A stretch of DNA of 64,000 bases from Acidobacteriota bacterium (GTDB lineage Bacteria > Acidobacteriota > Terriglobia > Acidiferrales > UBA7541), in contig JAKAOH010000001.1 of NCBI GenBank assembly GCA_021812285.1, positions 1-64,000 on the forward strand. The letters are read 5' to 3'. The position numbers were made by a program, and so were the translations under genes. Positions within the stretch are counted from its first letter, which is position 1. Every line of letters starts with the position of its first letter. Below the pieces are notes generated by a model. It did not search any database. It was not told where the DNA came from and saw only the letters and a list, made by a program, of their open reading frames with translations. Shown here one piece after another: positions 16,508 to 24,369 of this stretch.

Positions 16508-17587
16508 TCAAAGTCTAAAGTGGACGGTGATGATTGTGTTCACGTCCAGCAAACTCACAATCACCTGATTGCCCTGTGAACAAACAAACTCCGTGGGGCG
16601 ATATCTCCACTGGCGCACGGCTTCCACGGCCGCGGCGCTCAACAATGGCGATGGAGAATTCACGACCCAGAGCATATGTGGAACACCGTCTTTCCCGATC
16701 GTCACATACATCATCACAGTCCCCTCGATTCCATGGTCTTTCGCCTGTGCGGGATAGATCGGTATGACCTCGTGGGTGATTTTGGCTCGTATCACCTTAC
16801 CCGGGCCGCAGTTCAGCCTGGCTGGAGCCGATCTTTCCTTGGCTCCCGCCACCGGCGCGAACAGAGCCGGGTTGGGAGTCTTCAGCGACAAGACTGAAGT
16901 GACCTGCAATTCCACCATCTTCTTGCCGTTGGGATAAAGGATGCGCATTGTTCGTGGAAAAAGCTTCGAGCCGAAAGGTTGGTAGTCGCCGTACTCAAAA
17001 CGCAGGGGCCCGGCCTGCCCAAATGTTTGAACCAACCTCGTCGAGGGATCGAAGCAGAATTGATAAAAGCCCGCCGCCCGGACGCATTCGTTATCCGTCC
17101 CTTTCCTCGGCTTCGGCTTGTCCAGTGGCAGTTGAGTCGGCTTCCTGCGAGGCTTCTCCGTTTCAGACGCATTCGCTCGGGGCTTCGCGATGAACGACCG
17201 CAACGTATCGCCAAAGCTGATCTCTTGCCAAAGCAGCGAGACCGGATAGGGCTCGTACTCGTAGCTCTTCTTGGACCAGAGCGTGCTGCCGTCACGTCCG
17301 GATGTCTCGGTGTAGCCGGGAAACATCGCTTCCGTGCGCCATCTCTTGCCCGGCGCCCAGAACACCACGAAGAGTCCGTCAGATTCCTGGCCTTGTCCGT
17401 TGAAAATGCGCGCGGTGGCTTGCAGGCGAAATGGCGTGCTGTTTTCGCTTTGAATGTCGGAGAGCTGGATCGCCTTCTTGAACAGGGCGAGGGCGGCAGG
17501 ATTTTGCTTGCTGTGTTTCTTGGCCGCGGCGGGAACGGCGAACGCAAAAAGGCAGGCCACAAGCAGACAAATCGTTTGTCGCTTCAC
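16508..17587 (-). CDS. secreted TonB C-terminal-domain protein, paralogue 2
   Basis: 359 residues. The signal peptide is MKRQTICLLVACLFAFAVP followed by AAAKK. The mature N-terminal domain begins FKKAIQLSDIQSENSTPFRL and includes FWAPGKRWRTEAMFPGYTET and GSKLFPRTMRILYPNG. The C-terminal TonB-C-type domain includes EVIPIYPAQAKDHGIEGTV, GKDGVPHMLWVV and AVEAVRQWRYRPTEF. It lies 126 bases upstream of paralogue 1 on the same strand and shares a near-identical 110-base block with it. The architecture suggests a periplasmic or outer-membrane protein whose TonB-C-type domain contacts a partner. Ligand and partner are unknown. Confidence 0.85.
   Translation of the reverse strand: MKRQTICLLVACLFAFAVPAAAKKHSKQNPAALALFKKAIQLSDIQSENSTPFRLQATARIFNGQGQESDGLFVVFWAPGKRWRTEAMFPGYTETSGRDGSTLWSKKSYEYEPYPVSLLWQEISFGDTLRSFIAKPRANASETEKPRRKPTQLPLDKPKPRKGTDNECVRAAGFYQFCFDPSTRLVQTFGQAGPLRFEYGDYQPFGSKLFPRTMRILYPNGKKMVELQVTSVLSLKTPNPALFAPVAGAKERSAPARLNCGPGKVIRAKITHEVIPIYPAQAKDHGIEGTVMMYVTIGKDGVPHMLWVVNSPSPLLSAAAVEAVRQWRYRPTEFVCSQGNQVIVSLLDVNTIITVHFRL
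17397..17506. repeat. 110-base near-identical block, copy in TonB-C paralogue 2
   Basis: Partner of 16131-16240; see that entry for the mismatch count. Confidence 0.85.
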
Positions 17588-17700
17588 GCGAAATTCTCCC
17601 AGGAGCGGAATTGCAGCCGGCTCGCGTTTCCGCGAAGCAAGAGGAATATAACCGATTCAGGCGGCGCGCGTTCGCGAAAATGCGCGCCCAATCACGCGGA

Positions 17701-18777
17701 TCACTGCTGTTGCAGCGTGAATGGGACGCGGAGATAGACGGGGCTTGCGATCGGGCGTTTCGAGCCGCCGGCTTCCACGCAAACGGCCGGCTGATAACGC
17801 CACTGGCCGGCGGCCTGGAACGCGGCGGTGGTGAACCATGTGGAGGGCGATTTGACCGGCCACAAACCGCGCGGCACGCCGTCCGTTCCGACGTAGGCGT
17901 AGAAAACGACCGTACCGGAGAGCCCTTCGTCGCGCGCGGCCGGCGGGAATACCGGTGGAACGCGCTTCACCACTCTTGCGGGAACGACGCTAAGGCAAGC
18001 GGAGCGCGCGCCTTCCGGCCTGACGTTGGCAATGGGCAGAAAGAGCGAAGAAGTCGGTTTTTCGACCGCGGTCAATCGCTGGATTCGCATCTCGGCAAGC
18101 TCGACGCCCCGATCGTCGATGACGCGGATGACTCGGGGGAAGCTCTTGTCGCCGAACGGCGCGTAGGCGAGATATTCGTAGCGCACTCCATCGGGATCGG
18201 TTTCGGTGATCAAATGGCCGGTCGCGCGTTCGAAGCAGAATTCCGACGCGTAGGATTCGGAAAGGGAGGCTTGAGCGCAAAGCAGGCCGCCCTTGGGCGG
18301 CAATACGCCGGCGAGCCGTTTGGCCTTGACCTGGGCCAGGCGTGGGGCGACGATGCCGCCGCCCGCGGTTCCCGCGCCGGGCGATAGCCACCACTGAAGA
18401 CGCCGAGCGAACTGGAGCGCCGACCAGAGTTCGTGAACGGTGTAAGGGACGTAACCGAGGGAACTCTGTTGCCATTCGCTCGTGCCGTCGGAGACGTCGA
18501 TCTGCTTGTAGTTCTGGAGCAGAGTTTCCCGGCGCAGCATCCCCTGCGGCGTCCAGAATTCGATAACCGTTCCCTGCAGGTACTTCTGGTCGGAGCCGTA
18601 GACGCGCACGGCGGCCTGGAGGCGGTAGGCGGAAGCGTCTTTCGCCTGGATTTCGGAACTGGCGATGGCTTTGCGGAAGAGCGCGGCCAGAGCGGCGGGA
18701 CGCTCACCGGCGGAAATCGGCAACGCACAGGCAATGACGGCGGTCAGAATCATCAGCAAGGTCAGGGTTTTTCGCAT
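17701..18777 (-). CDS. secreted TonB C-terminal-domain protein, paralogue 3
   Basis: 358 residues, the most divergent of the three tandem copies. The signal peptide is MRKTLTLLMILTAVIACALP followed by ISAGE. The mature part opens FRKAIASSEIQAKDASAYRL, followed by EFWTPQGMLRRETLLQNY and GDKSFPRVIRVIDDRG. The C-terminal TonB-C-type domain has PPVFPPAARDEGLSGTVVFY, GTDGVPRGLWPV and AFQAAGQWRYQPAVC. It is the furthest upstream of the three, so if they form one transcript it is the first gene. Different divergence levels (3 versus 1 and 2) imply an older duplication followed by a newer one. Confidence 0.83.
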   Translation of the reverse strand: MRKTLTLLMILTAVIACALPISAGERPAALAALFRKAIASSEIQAKDASAYRLQAAVRVYGSDQKYLQGTVIEFWTPQGMLRRETLLQNYKQIDVSDGTSEWQQSSLGYVPYTVHELWSALQFARRLQWWLSPGAGTAGGGIVAPRLAQVKAKRLAGVLPPKGGLLCAQASLSESYASEFCFERATGHLITETDPDGVRYEYLAYAPFGDKSFPRVIRVIDDRGVELAEMRIQRLTAVEKPTSSLFLPIANVRPEGARSACLSVVPARVVKRVPPVFPPAARDEGLSGTVVFYAYVGTDGVPRGLWPVKSPSTWFTTAAFQAAGQWRYQPAVCVEAGGSKRPIASPVYLRVPFTLQQQ

Positions 18778-18997
18778 CGCTCACCCCACAAACGGACGGA
18801 TCCCGCGGCGCAACGTTCGGCTCCGCCTGAGCGCTCGAGCGGGAGGGTATACTCAATTTGCGGCGAAGATCGCGCTCGGTGCGGCCGCGGCGAATCGAGC
18901 ATAGCACGAATGGCGGGTGCCGGGTCCCAGCCCTTTTTGCAGCCGGGCGGGCCGCCGCAACCGAGGGGAATGCCGAGCGGAGCGAGAGGAGCAGCCC

Positions 18998-19183
18998 ATG
19001 CATGTAACGCGCGAAGAAGCCCGGCGGAAGCACAACGAAAGCACGGGACACGCGGATTTTGTGGAAACGATGTATGGAGTGGTCTGCTCGGCCTGCCACA
19101 ACTACATCCTGATTGATTACACGAACTGCGCGCCGAATTGCCGCGAGCACGAAGCTTGCCGGCAGGCGTACGCTTCGAATTAG
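18998..19183 (+). CDS. Cys-rich 61-residue protein of unknown function
   Basis: A short plus-strand gene between minus-strand neighbours. The ATG at 18998 is preceded by GAGAGGAGC at good spacing; a longer in-frame extension is Arg-rich and unsupported. The protein has no signal peptide. It contains CSAC followed by NCAPNC and a last Cys in HEACRQAY, five to six Cys that could bind zinc or an iron-sulfur cluster. It also has a His/Glu-rich N terminus (MHVTREEARRKHNESTGHAD). I do not recognise the family. Confidence 0.7.
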   Translation: MHVTREEARRKHNESTGHADFVETMYGVVCSACHNYILIDYTNCAPNCREHEACRQAYASN

Positions 19184-19214
19184 GCGGGGCCCGGCCGCCG
19201 GATGCCAGGCGCCG

Positions 19215-21122
19215 CTAGGGTTTCCACAACTGCATGCCCAGCAGATGCCAATAGGCCATGTAGATGGTGAGGGCGCAGCAGATCAGCGAAACGATCAGCG
19301 AATGCCAGAAGGCGGCGCGATGGACTGCCTGCCAATGCGCCGGCCACGCGAGAACGACTCCAAGCACGGAAAACGCGGCGAACGCCCAGGTGAGCAGACA
19401 CACAACCACGGATTGCATGTCGTAGGTGCCGAGGACCCAGATCGGTGTCGAGGATAGAATCCAAAACGCGGCGATCAGGCTGAGCGCGGCGAGCAGAGGC
19501 ATCGTCCGCAGCGGAATTCCCGCCGCACCTTTCATTTTTCCCAGCAGCTTGCGGGGAAACCACCAAAGCGCGAAAAGCAAGGAACTCGCCAGGGCCACGA
19601 GCGCCAGACCAAGGAGAACGATCCTCGCGATCGGCCAGAACTCGCCACGGCGCTCGCCAAAAAAACCCCCGCCCATAGCCAGAATTTCATGGCCATTTGA
19701 GCCCGGCAGGAAAATCATGCTCGCGGCGGCCTGATCCGAAAACCGGAATTGATTGTTGCCGGTGGGTACCAGACGCCGGGCCGGCCCGCGCCATCCCTTC
19801 AGATACAACCGGCCATTCGCGAGCGAAACCCGCAGGCCGCCGAGCAGCACGTCGAGAAACGCCCCCATCTGCTCGCGCGGATTTTCCTTTTCGTAGTAGC
19901 CGGTGAATTGCCGGAGTTGGCCGGCGGAAACCGTGGCGGTGGGCGGCGTGGGCAGCGTCTGGCCGGCAAGGAGGTAATTTTCCAGCAAACGATCGATCTG
20001 CTCGAGCGCGTCGCCGCCGGTGTCGCTATTGATGAGCGCTACGTACCCCACGCCTTGATTCGGCATGTAATTGTACGTGGAGAGGAAACCGGAAATTCCG
20101 CCGTCGTGCCCGTGCTCGACGACGGGGCCGTCGAGCGTGGCGTAATTGGCCAGGCCGTAGCCTTCCTTCAGGCCGGCGCGTGCGGCCATCGTCGTTTGCG
20201 GATATTCCATGCGCTTGATCGAAGCCGCGCTGACGATCTGCTGATTGCCGGCCTTGCCGCCGTTCAGGAACATCTGAACGAACTTGGCCATTTCCGCGGG
20301 AGAGGATTTGAAATCGCCCGCCGAGCGCAGATAGATGTTCAGGTAGGGCGCCGGACGCGGAGGATTCCCGCTGTAGCCTTGGGCGAGCTGCGCGAAGATT
20401 TTGTCGGTGAGCGTGAAACCGCTGACCGACATGCCGAGCGGAGTGAGAATGTTATCGCGAATGTACGGATTGAACTGCTCGTGGCTCGCTTTCCAGATGA
20501 GATAGCCGGCGACGCCGTAATCAGGATTGGAATAGGCCATGCGCGTGCCGGGCGGCCAGCGGGAAACGAGCGTTTCGGAGAACCGCTCGCAGACGGCGAA
20601 AGGATCCTGATCAGCCGGGCCGTACAGGTTGTAGATTTCGCTGGGCGGCATATCGTCGAAGCCGGCGGTGTGCTCGAGAACGTCGGCGACGGTGACGGGA
20701 TCGGTGGATTCCCAGGGATTGCGGAACGGAAGCGTGGGCGCGACGTCGGAGAGCTTCGCGTTGAGGTGGATTTCCCCTTTTTCGCGGAGCTGGAGCAGCG
20801 CCAGCGCTACGAAGCTTTTGGTGATCGAGCCGACGCGAAACATCGTGTCGGCGGTGACGGGCGTGTTTGTAGCCAGGCGAGCCATTCCGACACCGCCCGT
20901 CCAGATCACTTTGTCCTTATTTACAAGCGCGATGCCGGCGCCAGGAACGTGGTATCGGGTGAGGATGGATTGAATCGCGGATTGCAGCGCCGGAATCGAG
21001 GTGGGTGTGGGCCCGGGAGGCGAAGGATGTTTCGGTGCGGCGGCGCACCCGGCGAGCAGCGCGAAACCCAGCGCCACGGCGATCGAAACCAGTTTCCGGC
21101 CGCAAGCGGCAGAGCACTTCAT
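19215..21122 (-). CDS. beta-lactamase-fold (S12-like) serine hydrolase lipoprotein with C-terminal membrane region
   Basis: 635 residues. A lipoprotein signal peptide with lipobox LLAGC puts the lipidated Cys at 26. Residues about 45-390 form a class C beta-lactamase/DD-peptidase-like domain: SITK (Ser99, Lys102), YSN (Tyr197-Asn199) and HGHDGG as the third motif. A beta-barrel-like linker follows (FTGYYEKENPREQMG-type). Then four hydrophobic helices at about 500-630 (VLLGLALVALASSLLFALWW; LLAALSLIAAFWIL; VVVCLLTWAFAAFSVLGVVL; SLIVSLICCALTIYM) would anchor it in the membrane. Substrates may be muropeptides or small esters; a real beta-lactamase is less likely given this architecture. It stands alone on the minus strand. 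Confidence 0.9.
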   Translation of the reverse strand: MKCSAACGRKLVSIAVALGFALLAGCAAAPKHPSPPGPTPTSIPALQSAIQSILTRYHVPGAGIALVNKDKVIWTGGVGMARLATNTPVTADTMFRVGSITKSFVALALLQLREKGEIHLNAKLSDVAPTLPFRNPWESTDPVTVADVLEHTAGFDDMPPSEIYNLYGPADQDPFAVCERFSETLVSRWPPGTRMAYSNPDYGVAGYLIWKASHEQFNPYIRDNILTPLGMSVSGFTLTDKIFAQLAQGYSGNPPRPAPYLNIYLRSAGDFKSSPAEMAKFVQMFLNGGKAGNQQIVSAASIKRMEYPQTTMAARAGLKEGYGLANYATLDGPVVEHGHDGGISGFLSTYNYMPNQGVGYVALINSDTGGDALEQIDRLLENYLLAGQTLPTPPTATVSAGQLRQFTGYYEKENPREQMGAFLDVLLGGLRVSLANGRLYLKGWRGPARRLVPTGNNQFRFSDQAAASMIFLPGSNGHEILAMGGGFFGERRGEFWPIARIVLLGLALVALASSLLFALWWFPRKLLGKMKGAAGIPLRTMPLLAALSLIAAFWILSSTPIWVLGTYDMQSVVVCLLTWAFAAFSVLGVVLAWPAHWQAVHRAAFWHSLIVSLICCALTIYMAYWHLLGMQLWKP

Positions 21123-21367
21123 TTGAGGAACCGCGGCGATTGTAACGGAACGGAAGCGCCATCGCCACGGCGAAGTTTCCGGCCAGCGCGTCGGCTCCGC
21201 CTACTGGCCGCGGCCGCTCGGCGAGTCTTTCTCATCAGAGCCGCCCCAAACCATCGGCTCGGTCTGGACTTGCGGCGGTGGTACGATGCCGCCGTGGGGT
21301 ATTCCAGGGAAAAAGACGAAGAGCCGGTCCACGCGTGTGCGGTGAGCGCTCAAGCGGGAGGGATGAG

Positions 21368-22216
21368 ATGACGACAAACAATCTGCGGGAGAAAGCGGAA
21401 CGCCTGCGCGCGCTGCACGCCGGGCCGCGCATTCTGGTTTTGTGCAACGCATGGGACGCCGCGAGCGCGCGCGTGGTGGAAGAAGCCGGTTTCCCCGCCG
21501 TTGCCACCAGCAGCGCGGGCATCGCCTATTCGCTCGGCTATCCCGATGGGCAGCGCATTCCGCGTCAAGAGATGGCGGCGGCCGTGGCACGGATCACGCG
21601 GGCGGTTGCGGTTCCGGTAACGGCGGATATGGAAGCTGGGTACGGGCGCACGCCGGAAGCGGCGGCGGAAACGGCGCGCGCGGCGATCGCCGCGGGTGCG
21701 GTGGGAATGAATTTCGAGGATGCGACTGACGAACGCGACTTCATCGAAATCGAACTGCAATGCGGGCGAATCCGCGCGGCGCGGGAGGCTGGCGCGAAGG
21801 CGGGCGTTCCGCTGGTTTTGAATGCGCGGACGGACGTGTATTTGGCGAAAAAGGGAGATCCGGAGAAATGGTTCGGCGAGGCGGTGCGGCGGGTGAACGC
21901 GTATCGTGCGGCGGGCGCGGATTGCCTGTTCGTCCCCGGGGTTTACGACGGCGAACTGATCGGGCGGCTGGTGCGCGAGATTGACGGGCCGTTGAATATT
22001 CTGGCGGGGCCAACGACGCCTCCGATCCCGGAACTCGAGCGGCTGGGAGTGCGTCGGGTGAGCTTGGGATCGGGGCCGATGCGGGCGGCGATGACGCTGG
22101 TGAGAAAGATCGTCGCCGAGCTGAACGGAACGGGCACCTATACTTCGTTCACGAGGGAAACGATCTCCTACGCCGAAGCGAACCGGCTGTTCGATTCGCC
22201 GAAGGCATCGCCCTGA
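21368..22216 (+). CDS. isocitrate lyase/PEP mutase family protein
   Basis: 282 residues from the ATG at 21368, which follows GGGAGGGATGAG; an upstream in-frame stretch is basic and unsupported. The TIM-barrel family (COG2513) is shown by LCNAWDAASARVVEEAGFPA, TSSAGIAYSLGYPDG, the metal-site segment ADMEAGYG, GAVGMNFEDATDE and LNARTDVYL. Known members are PEP phosphonomutase, phosphonopyruvate hydrolase, 2-methylisocitrate lyase and oxaloacetate decarboxylase. The sequence alone does not settle which, although the short length and absence of the KKCGH isocitrate lyase signature argue against isocitrate lyase. No phosphonate genes are nearby. Confidence 0.9.
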   Translation: MTTNNLREKAERLRALHAGPRILVLCNAWDAASARVVEEAGFPAVATSSAGIAYSLGYPDGQRIPRQEMAAAVARITRAVAVPVTADMEAGYGRTPEAAAETARAAIAAGAVGMNFEDATDERDFIEIELQCGRIRAAREAGAKAGVPLVLNARTDVYLAKKGDPEKWFGEAVRRVNAYRAAGADCLFVPGVYDGELIGRLVREIDGPLNILAGPTTPPIPELERLGVRRVSLGSGPMRAAMTLVRKIVAELNGTGTYTSFTRETISYAEANRLFDSPKASP

Positions 22217-23096
22217 GCGTGGGAAGGGTGCACAGGAGGGCAATTCGGATTGTCACTCCGGCATCCTCCGCAGGCGCCCAAGACGCGCTACCGATCATCT
22301 TCGACACAGCGGAAAGAGAGCCCCGCGCTGGCCCGCCGCAATTCCCCGCGCCTCCTTACGTATAACCACCCCTCGCGCTCCGAGTCGCATCGCGCGAAAA
22401 TGGCCTCGCGTCCGGAAAATCAGCGGCTCTTTATCCGCACGCCGGAGGAAGCGTCACATGCCGAGCCACGCATCGAGCGGAATCCGTTTCACTCGCCCGA
22501 GGAGCAGGGCCACTCTGAATTCAGGTTCCGTAGTCCACGTAGAAGAGGCTCAAAAAGTGACACCCTGGAAAAATTATCTCGTTGAAACAAAACCACCTAT
22601 CGGATTTTTTGCTCGACCACCTGTGACACCCTGCCGCGGCCAATCCGAACCCTCCTTTTGCTTTACTCCTCGCGCCCGTTCCGCCGGGCTTTCCCGCCCC
22701 GATGCAACTGGACATTTTCACTTTGCACTCACGGTGGGCAATTCGGATTTGACGCTGAACCTGGGACCGCTTAGTATTTCGGGCGGCTCGACGGAAAGGC
22801 GTATGCCGGGAGCGAGCCGCAACCAGCTTGAGCGGGAACTGAGCGGAATTTTTACTTTCTTATATTCTGCAGTTCTAGAGGTGGTGCAAAGCCCGCGCAG
22901 GCCGGTTGAGGTGGGACCCTGCCGTGAATTTGGCGGGAAAAGGCCGGCCCGCGCGGTTTTTTTTGGTTTTTCCCGCCGCAGAATCCCTTTTTCCTCGCGA
23001 AATCCGCATCCACTCCTGGGACCATCCGCGAAAGCCGTATACTAATTGTCTGGAGTCGCTTGCGTGAATCCACAGGGAAGAGCGAGGAACAGTTCC
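22217..23096. other. 880-base region without a convincing gene
   Basis: Open frames here have no homology-like composition or ribosome-binding site and are less GC-rich than the surroundings. Two short direct repeats stand out: gggcaattcggatt at 22238-22251 and 22736-22749, and gtgacaccctg at 22557-22567 and 22623-22633. A long inverted repeat lies at 22932-22977. The region may hold an eroded mobile element plus the promoter region of the downstream phosphofructokinase gene. No transposase remnant was recognised. Confidence 0.5.
22932..22977. repeat. inverted repeat upstream of the phosphofructokinase gene
   Basis: Arms ggcgggaaaa (22932-22941) and ttttcccgcc (22968-22977) are a perfect 10-bp inverted repeat. 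The loop holds a GC-rich run followed by eight T residues. It ends 119 bases before the pfk start and could be a terminator of an upstream transcript, an attenuator or an operator. Confidence 0.4.
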
Positions 23097-24278
23097 GTGT
23101 CTGCTAAGCGAAGAATCGGCATTCTGACCGGCGGGGGCGACGTTCCCGGCCTGAATTCTGTGATCAAGGGGATTGTGGCGGAGGCGGTGCCGCTCGGCTT
23201 TGAGGTGCTGGGCATCCGGCGCGGCTGGATGGGTCTGACGAATACGCAGGCCAGCGAAGGGACGGAAAGCGAGTTTTTGATGCGGCTCGATCCGGCGAAC
23301 ACGCACGGAATCGACCGGACGGGCGGCACGGTGCTGCACACTTCGCGGACGAACCCGCGGCGGGTGAAGACGCGCGCGCTGCCGTCACACCTGGATTCGC
23401 AGCGGCTGGCGCAGATGGCGACGACGGAGGGAATGTACGACCTGACGCCGGTGGTTCTGGAAAACATCGAGGCGCTGGGCCTGGATTACCTGGTGGTGGT
23501 GGGCGGAGACGACACGCTCAGCTACGCGCGCGTTCTGGACGAAAAGGGAATTTCGGTGGTGGCGATTCCGAAGACGATGGACAACGACGTGCCGGGCACG
23601 GAATACGCGATCGGATTTTCGACGGCGATCACGCGGGCGCGCGAGCTGATCAACCGGCAGCGGACCACGCTTGGCTCGCACGAGCGGATCGGCGTTTTCC
23701 GGATTTTCGGGCGGGACGCGGGATTCACCGCGCTCTACGCGGCGTACGTGACGTTCAGCCGGTGCGTTTTGCCGGAAGTGGAATTCGACCTGGACGGGCT
23801 GATCAACACGCTGGTCGAGGATAAGCGGCGGAATCCGAGCCGCTACAGTTTCGTGATCGCTTCCGAGGGCGCGATCTGGAAGGGACACCGGACGTCGGAA
23901 TACGGCGAGGCGGATGCTTACGGACACCGGAAGAAAGCGGACATCGGCTTCGCGCTGGCGGAAGAAATCCGGGCGCGATCGGGCGAGGATCCGATTTCGA
24001 GCGATCTGACGTACGACCTGCGAAGCGGGGAAGCGGACATGCTGGACCAGATGGTGTCGCTGACCTACGCGAGCATGGCGATCGACCTGATCCGCCGCGG
24101 GCAACGGGGATGCATGACGGCGGTGCGCGGCGGGCGCTACGCCTGCGTGCCGCTGCCGCAGGGACCTTCGCGCCGCGTGGACGTGGTGAGGCTGTACGAT
24201 TCCGAGCAGTACCGAGCAAACTACCGGAACAAACTGGGACTGCCGCTGCTGCTGGACGAAGTGGCCGATCCCGCGTAA
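23097..24278 (+). CDS. 6-phosphofructokinase, PPi-dependent type by residue signature
   Basis: Phosphorylates fructose 6-phosphate in glycolysis. 393 residues from the GTG at 23097 (GAGGA upstream; the first conserved residues RRIGILTGGGDVPGLN follow directly). A TTG 17 codons earlier is possible. The phosphoryl-donor site reads GGDDT (136-140) rather than the GGDGS of ATP enzymes, and PKTMDND (158-164) has Lys159 where E. coli PfkA has Gly. In this superfamily Asp and Lys at these two positions mark pyrophosphate-dependent enzymes. The substrate-site segments GRDAGFTALYAA and SEGAIW are intact. PPi dependence would make the step reversible. It is followed by purH 91 bases later. Confidence 0.92.
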   Translation: MSAKRRIGILTGGGDVPGLNSVIKGIVAEAVPLGFEVLGIRRGWMGLTNTQASEGTESEFLMRLDPANTHGIDRTGGTVLHTSRTNPRRVKTRALPSHLDSQRLAQMATTEGMYDLTPVVLENIEALGLDYLVVVGGDDTLSYARVLDEKGISVVAIPKTMDNDVPGTEYAIGFSTAITRARELINRQRTTLGSHERIGVFRIFGRDAGFTALYAAYVTFSRCVLPEVEFDLDGLINTLVEDKRRNPSRYSFVIASEGAIWKGHRTSEYGEADAYGHRKKADIGFALAEEIRARSGEDPISSDLTYDLRSGEADMLDQMVSLTYASMAIDLIRRGQRGCMTAVRGGRYACVPLPQGPSRRVDVVRLYDSEQYRANYRNKLGLPLLLDEVADPA

Positions 24279-24369
24279 AGCCGTGGGAAGCGCGCCTTTC
24301 TCTGCGGCGCCGGGGCGCATAGAATAGTCGTCTTTCTCTTTTCAAATTTTGCTCTCGAGGGAGGGTGCA

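Noticed and set aside
19749..21371. A 540-codon open frame opposite the serine hydrolase
   Set aside because: Same reasoning: the hydrolase frame has all catalytic motifs and the antisense frame has none.
22250..23045. Two overlapping open frames in the long gap
   Set aside because: The translations are Ser/Arg/Pro-rich, have no Shine-Dalgarno, and one starts inside the other.
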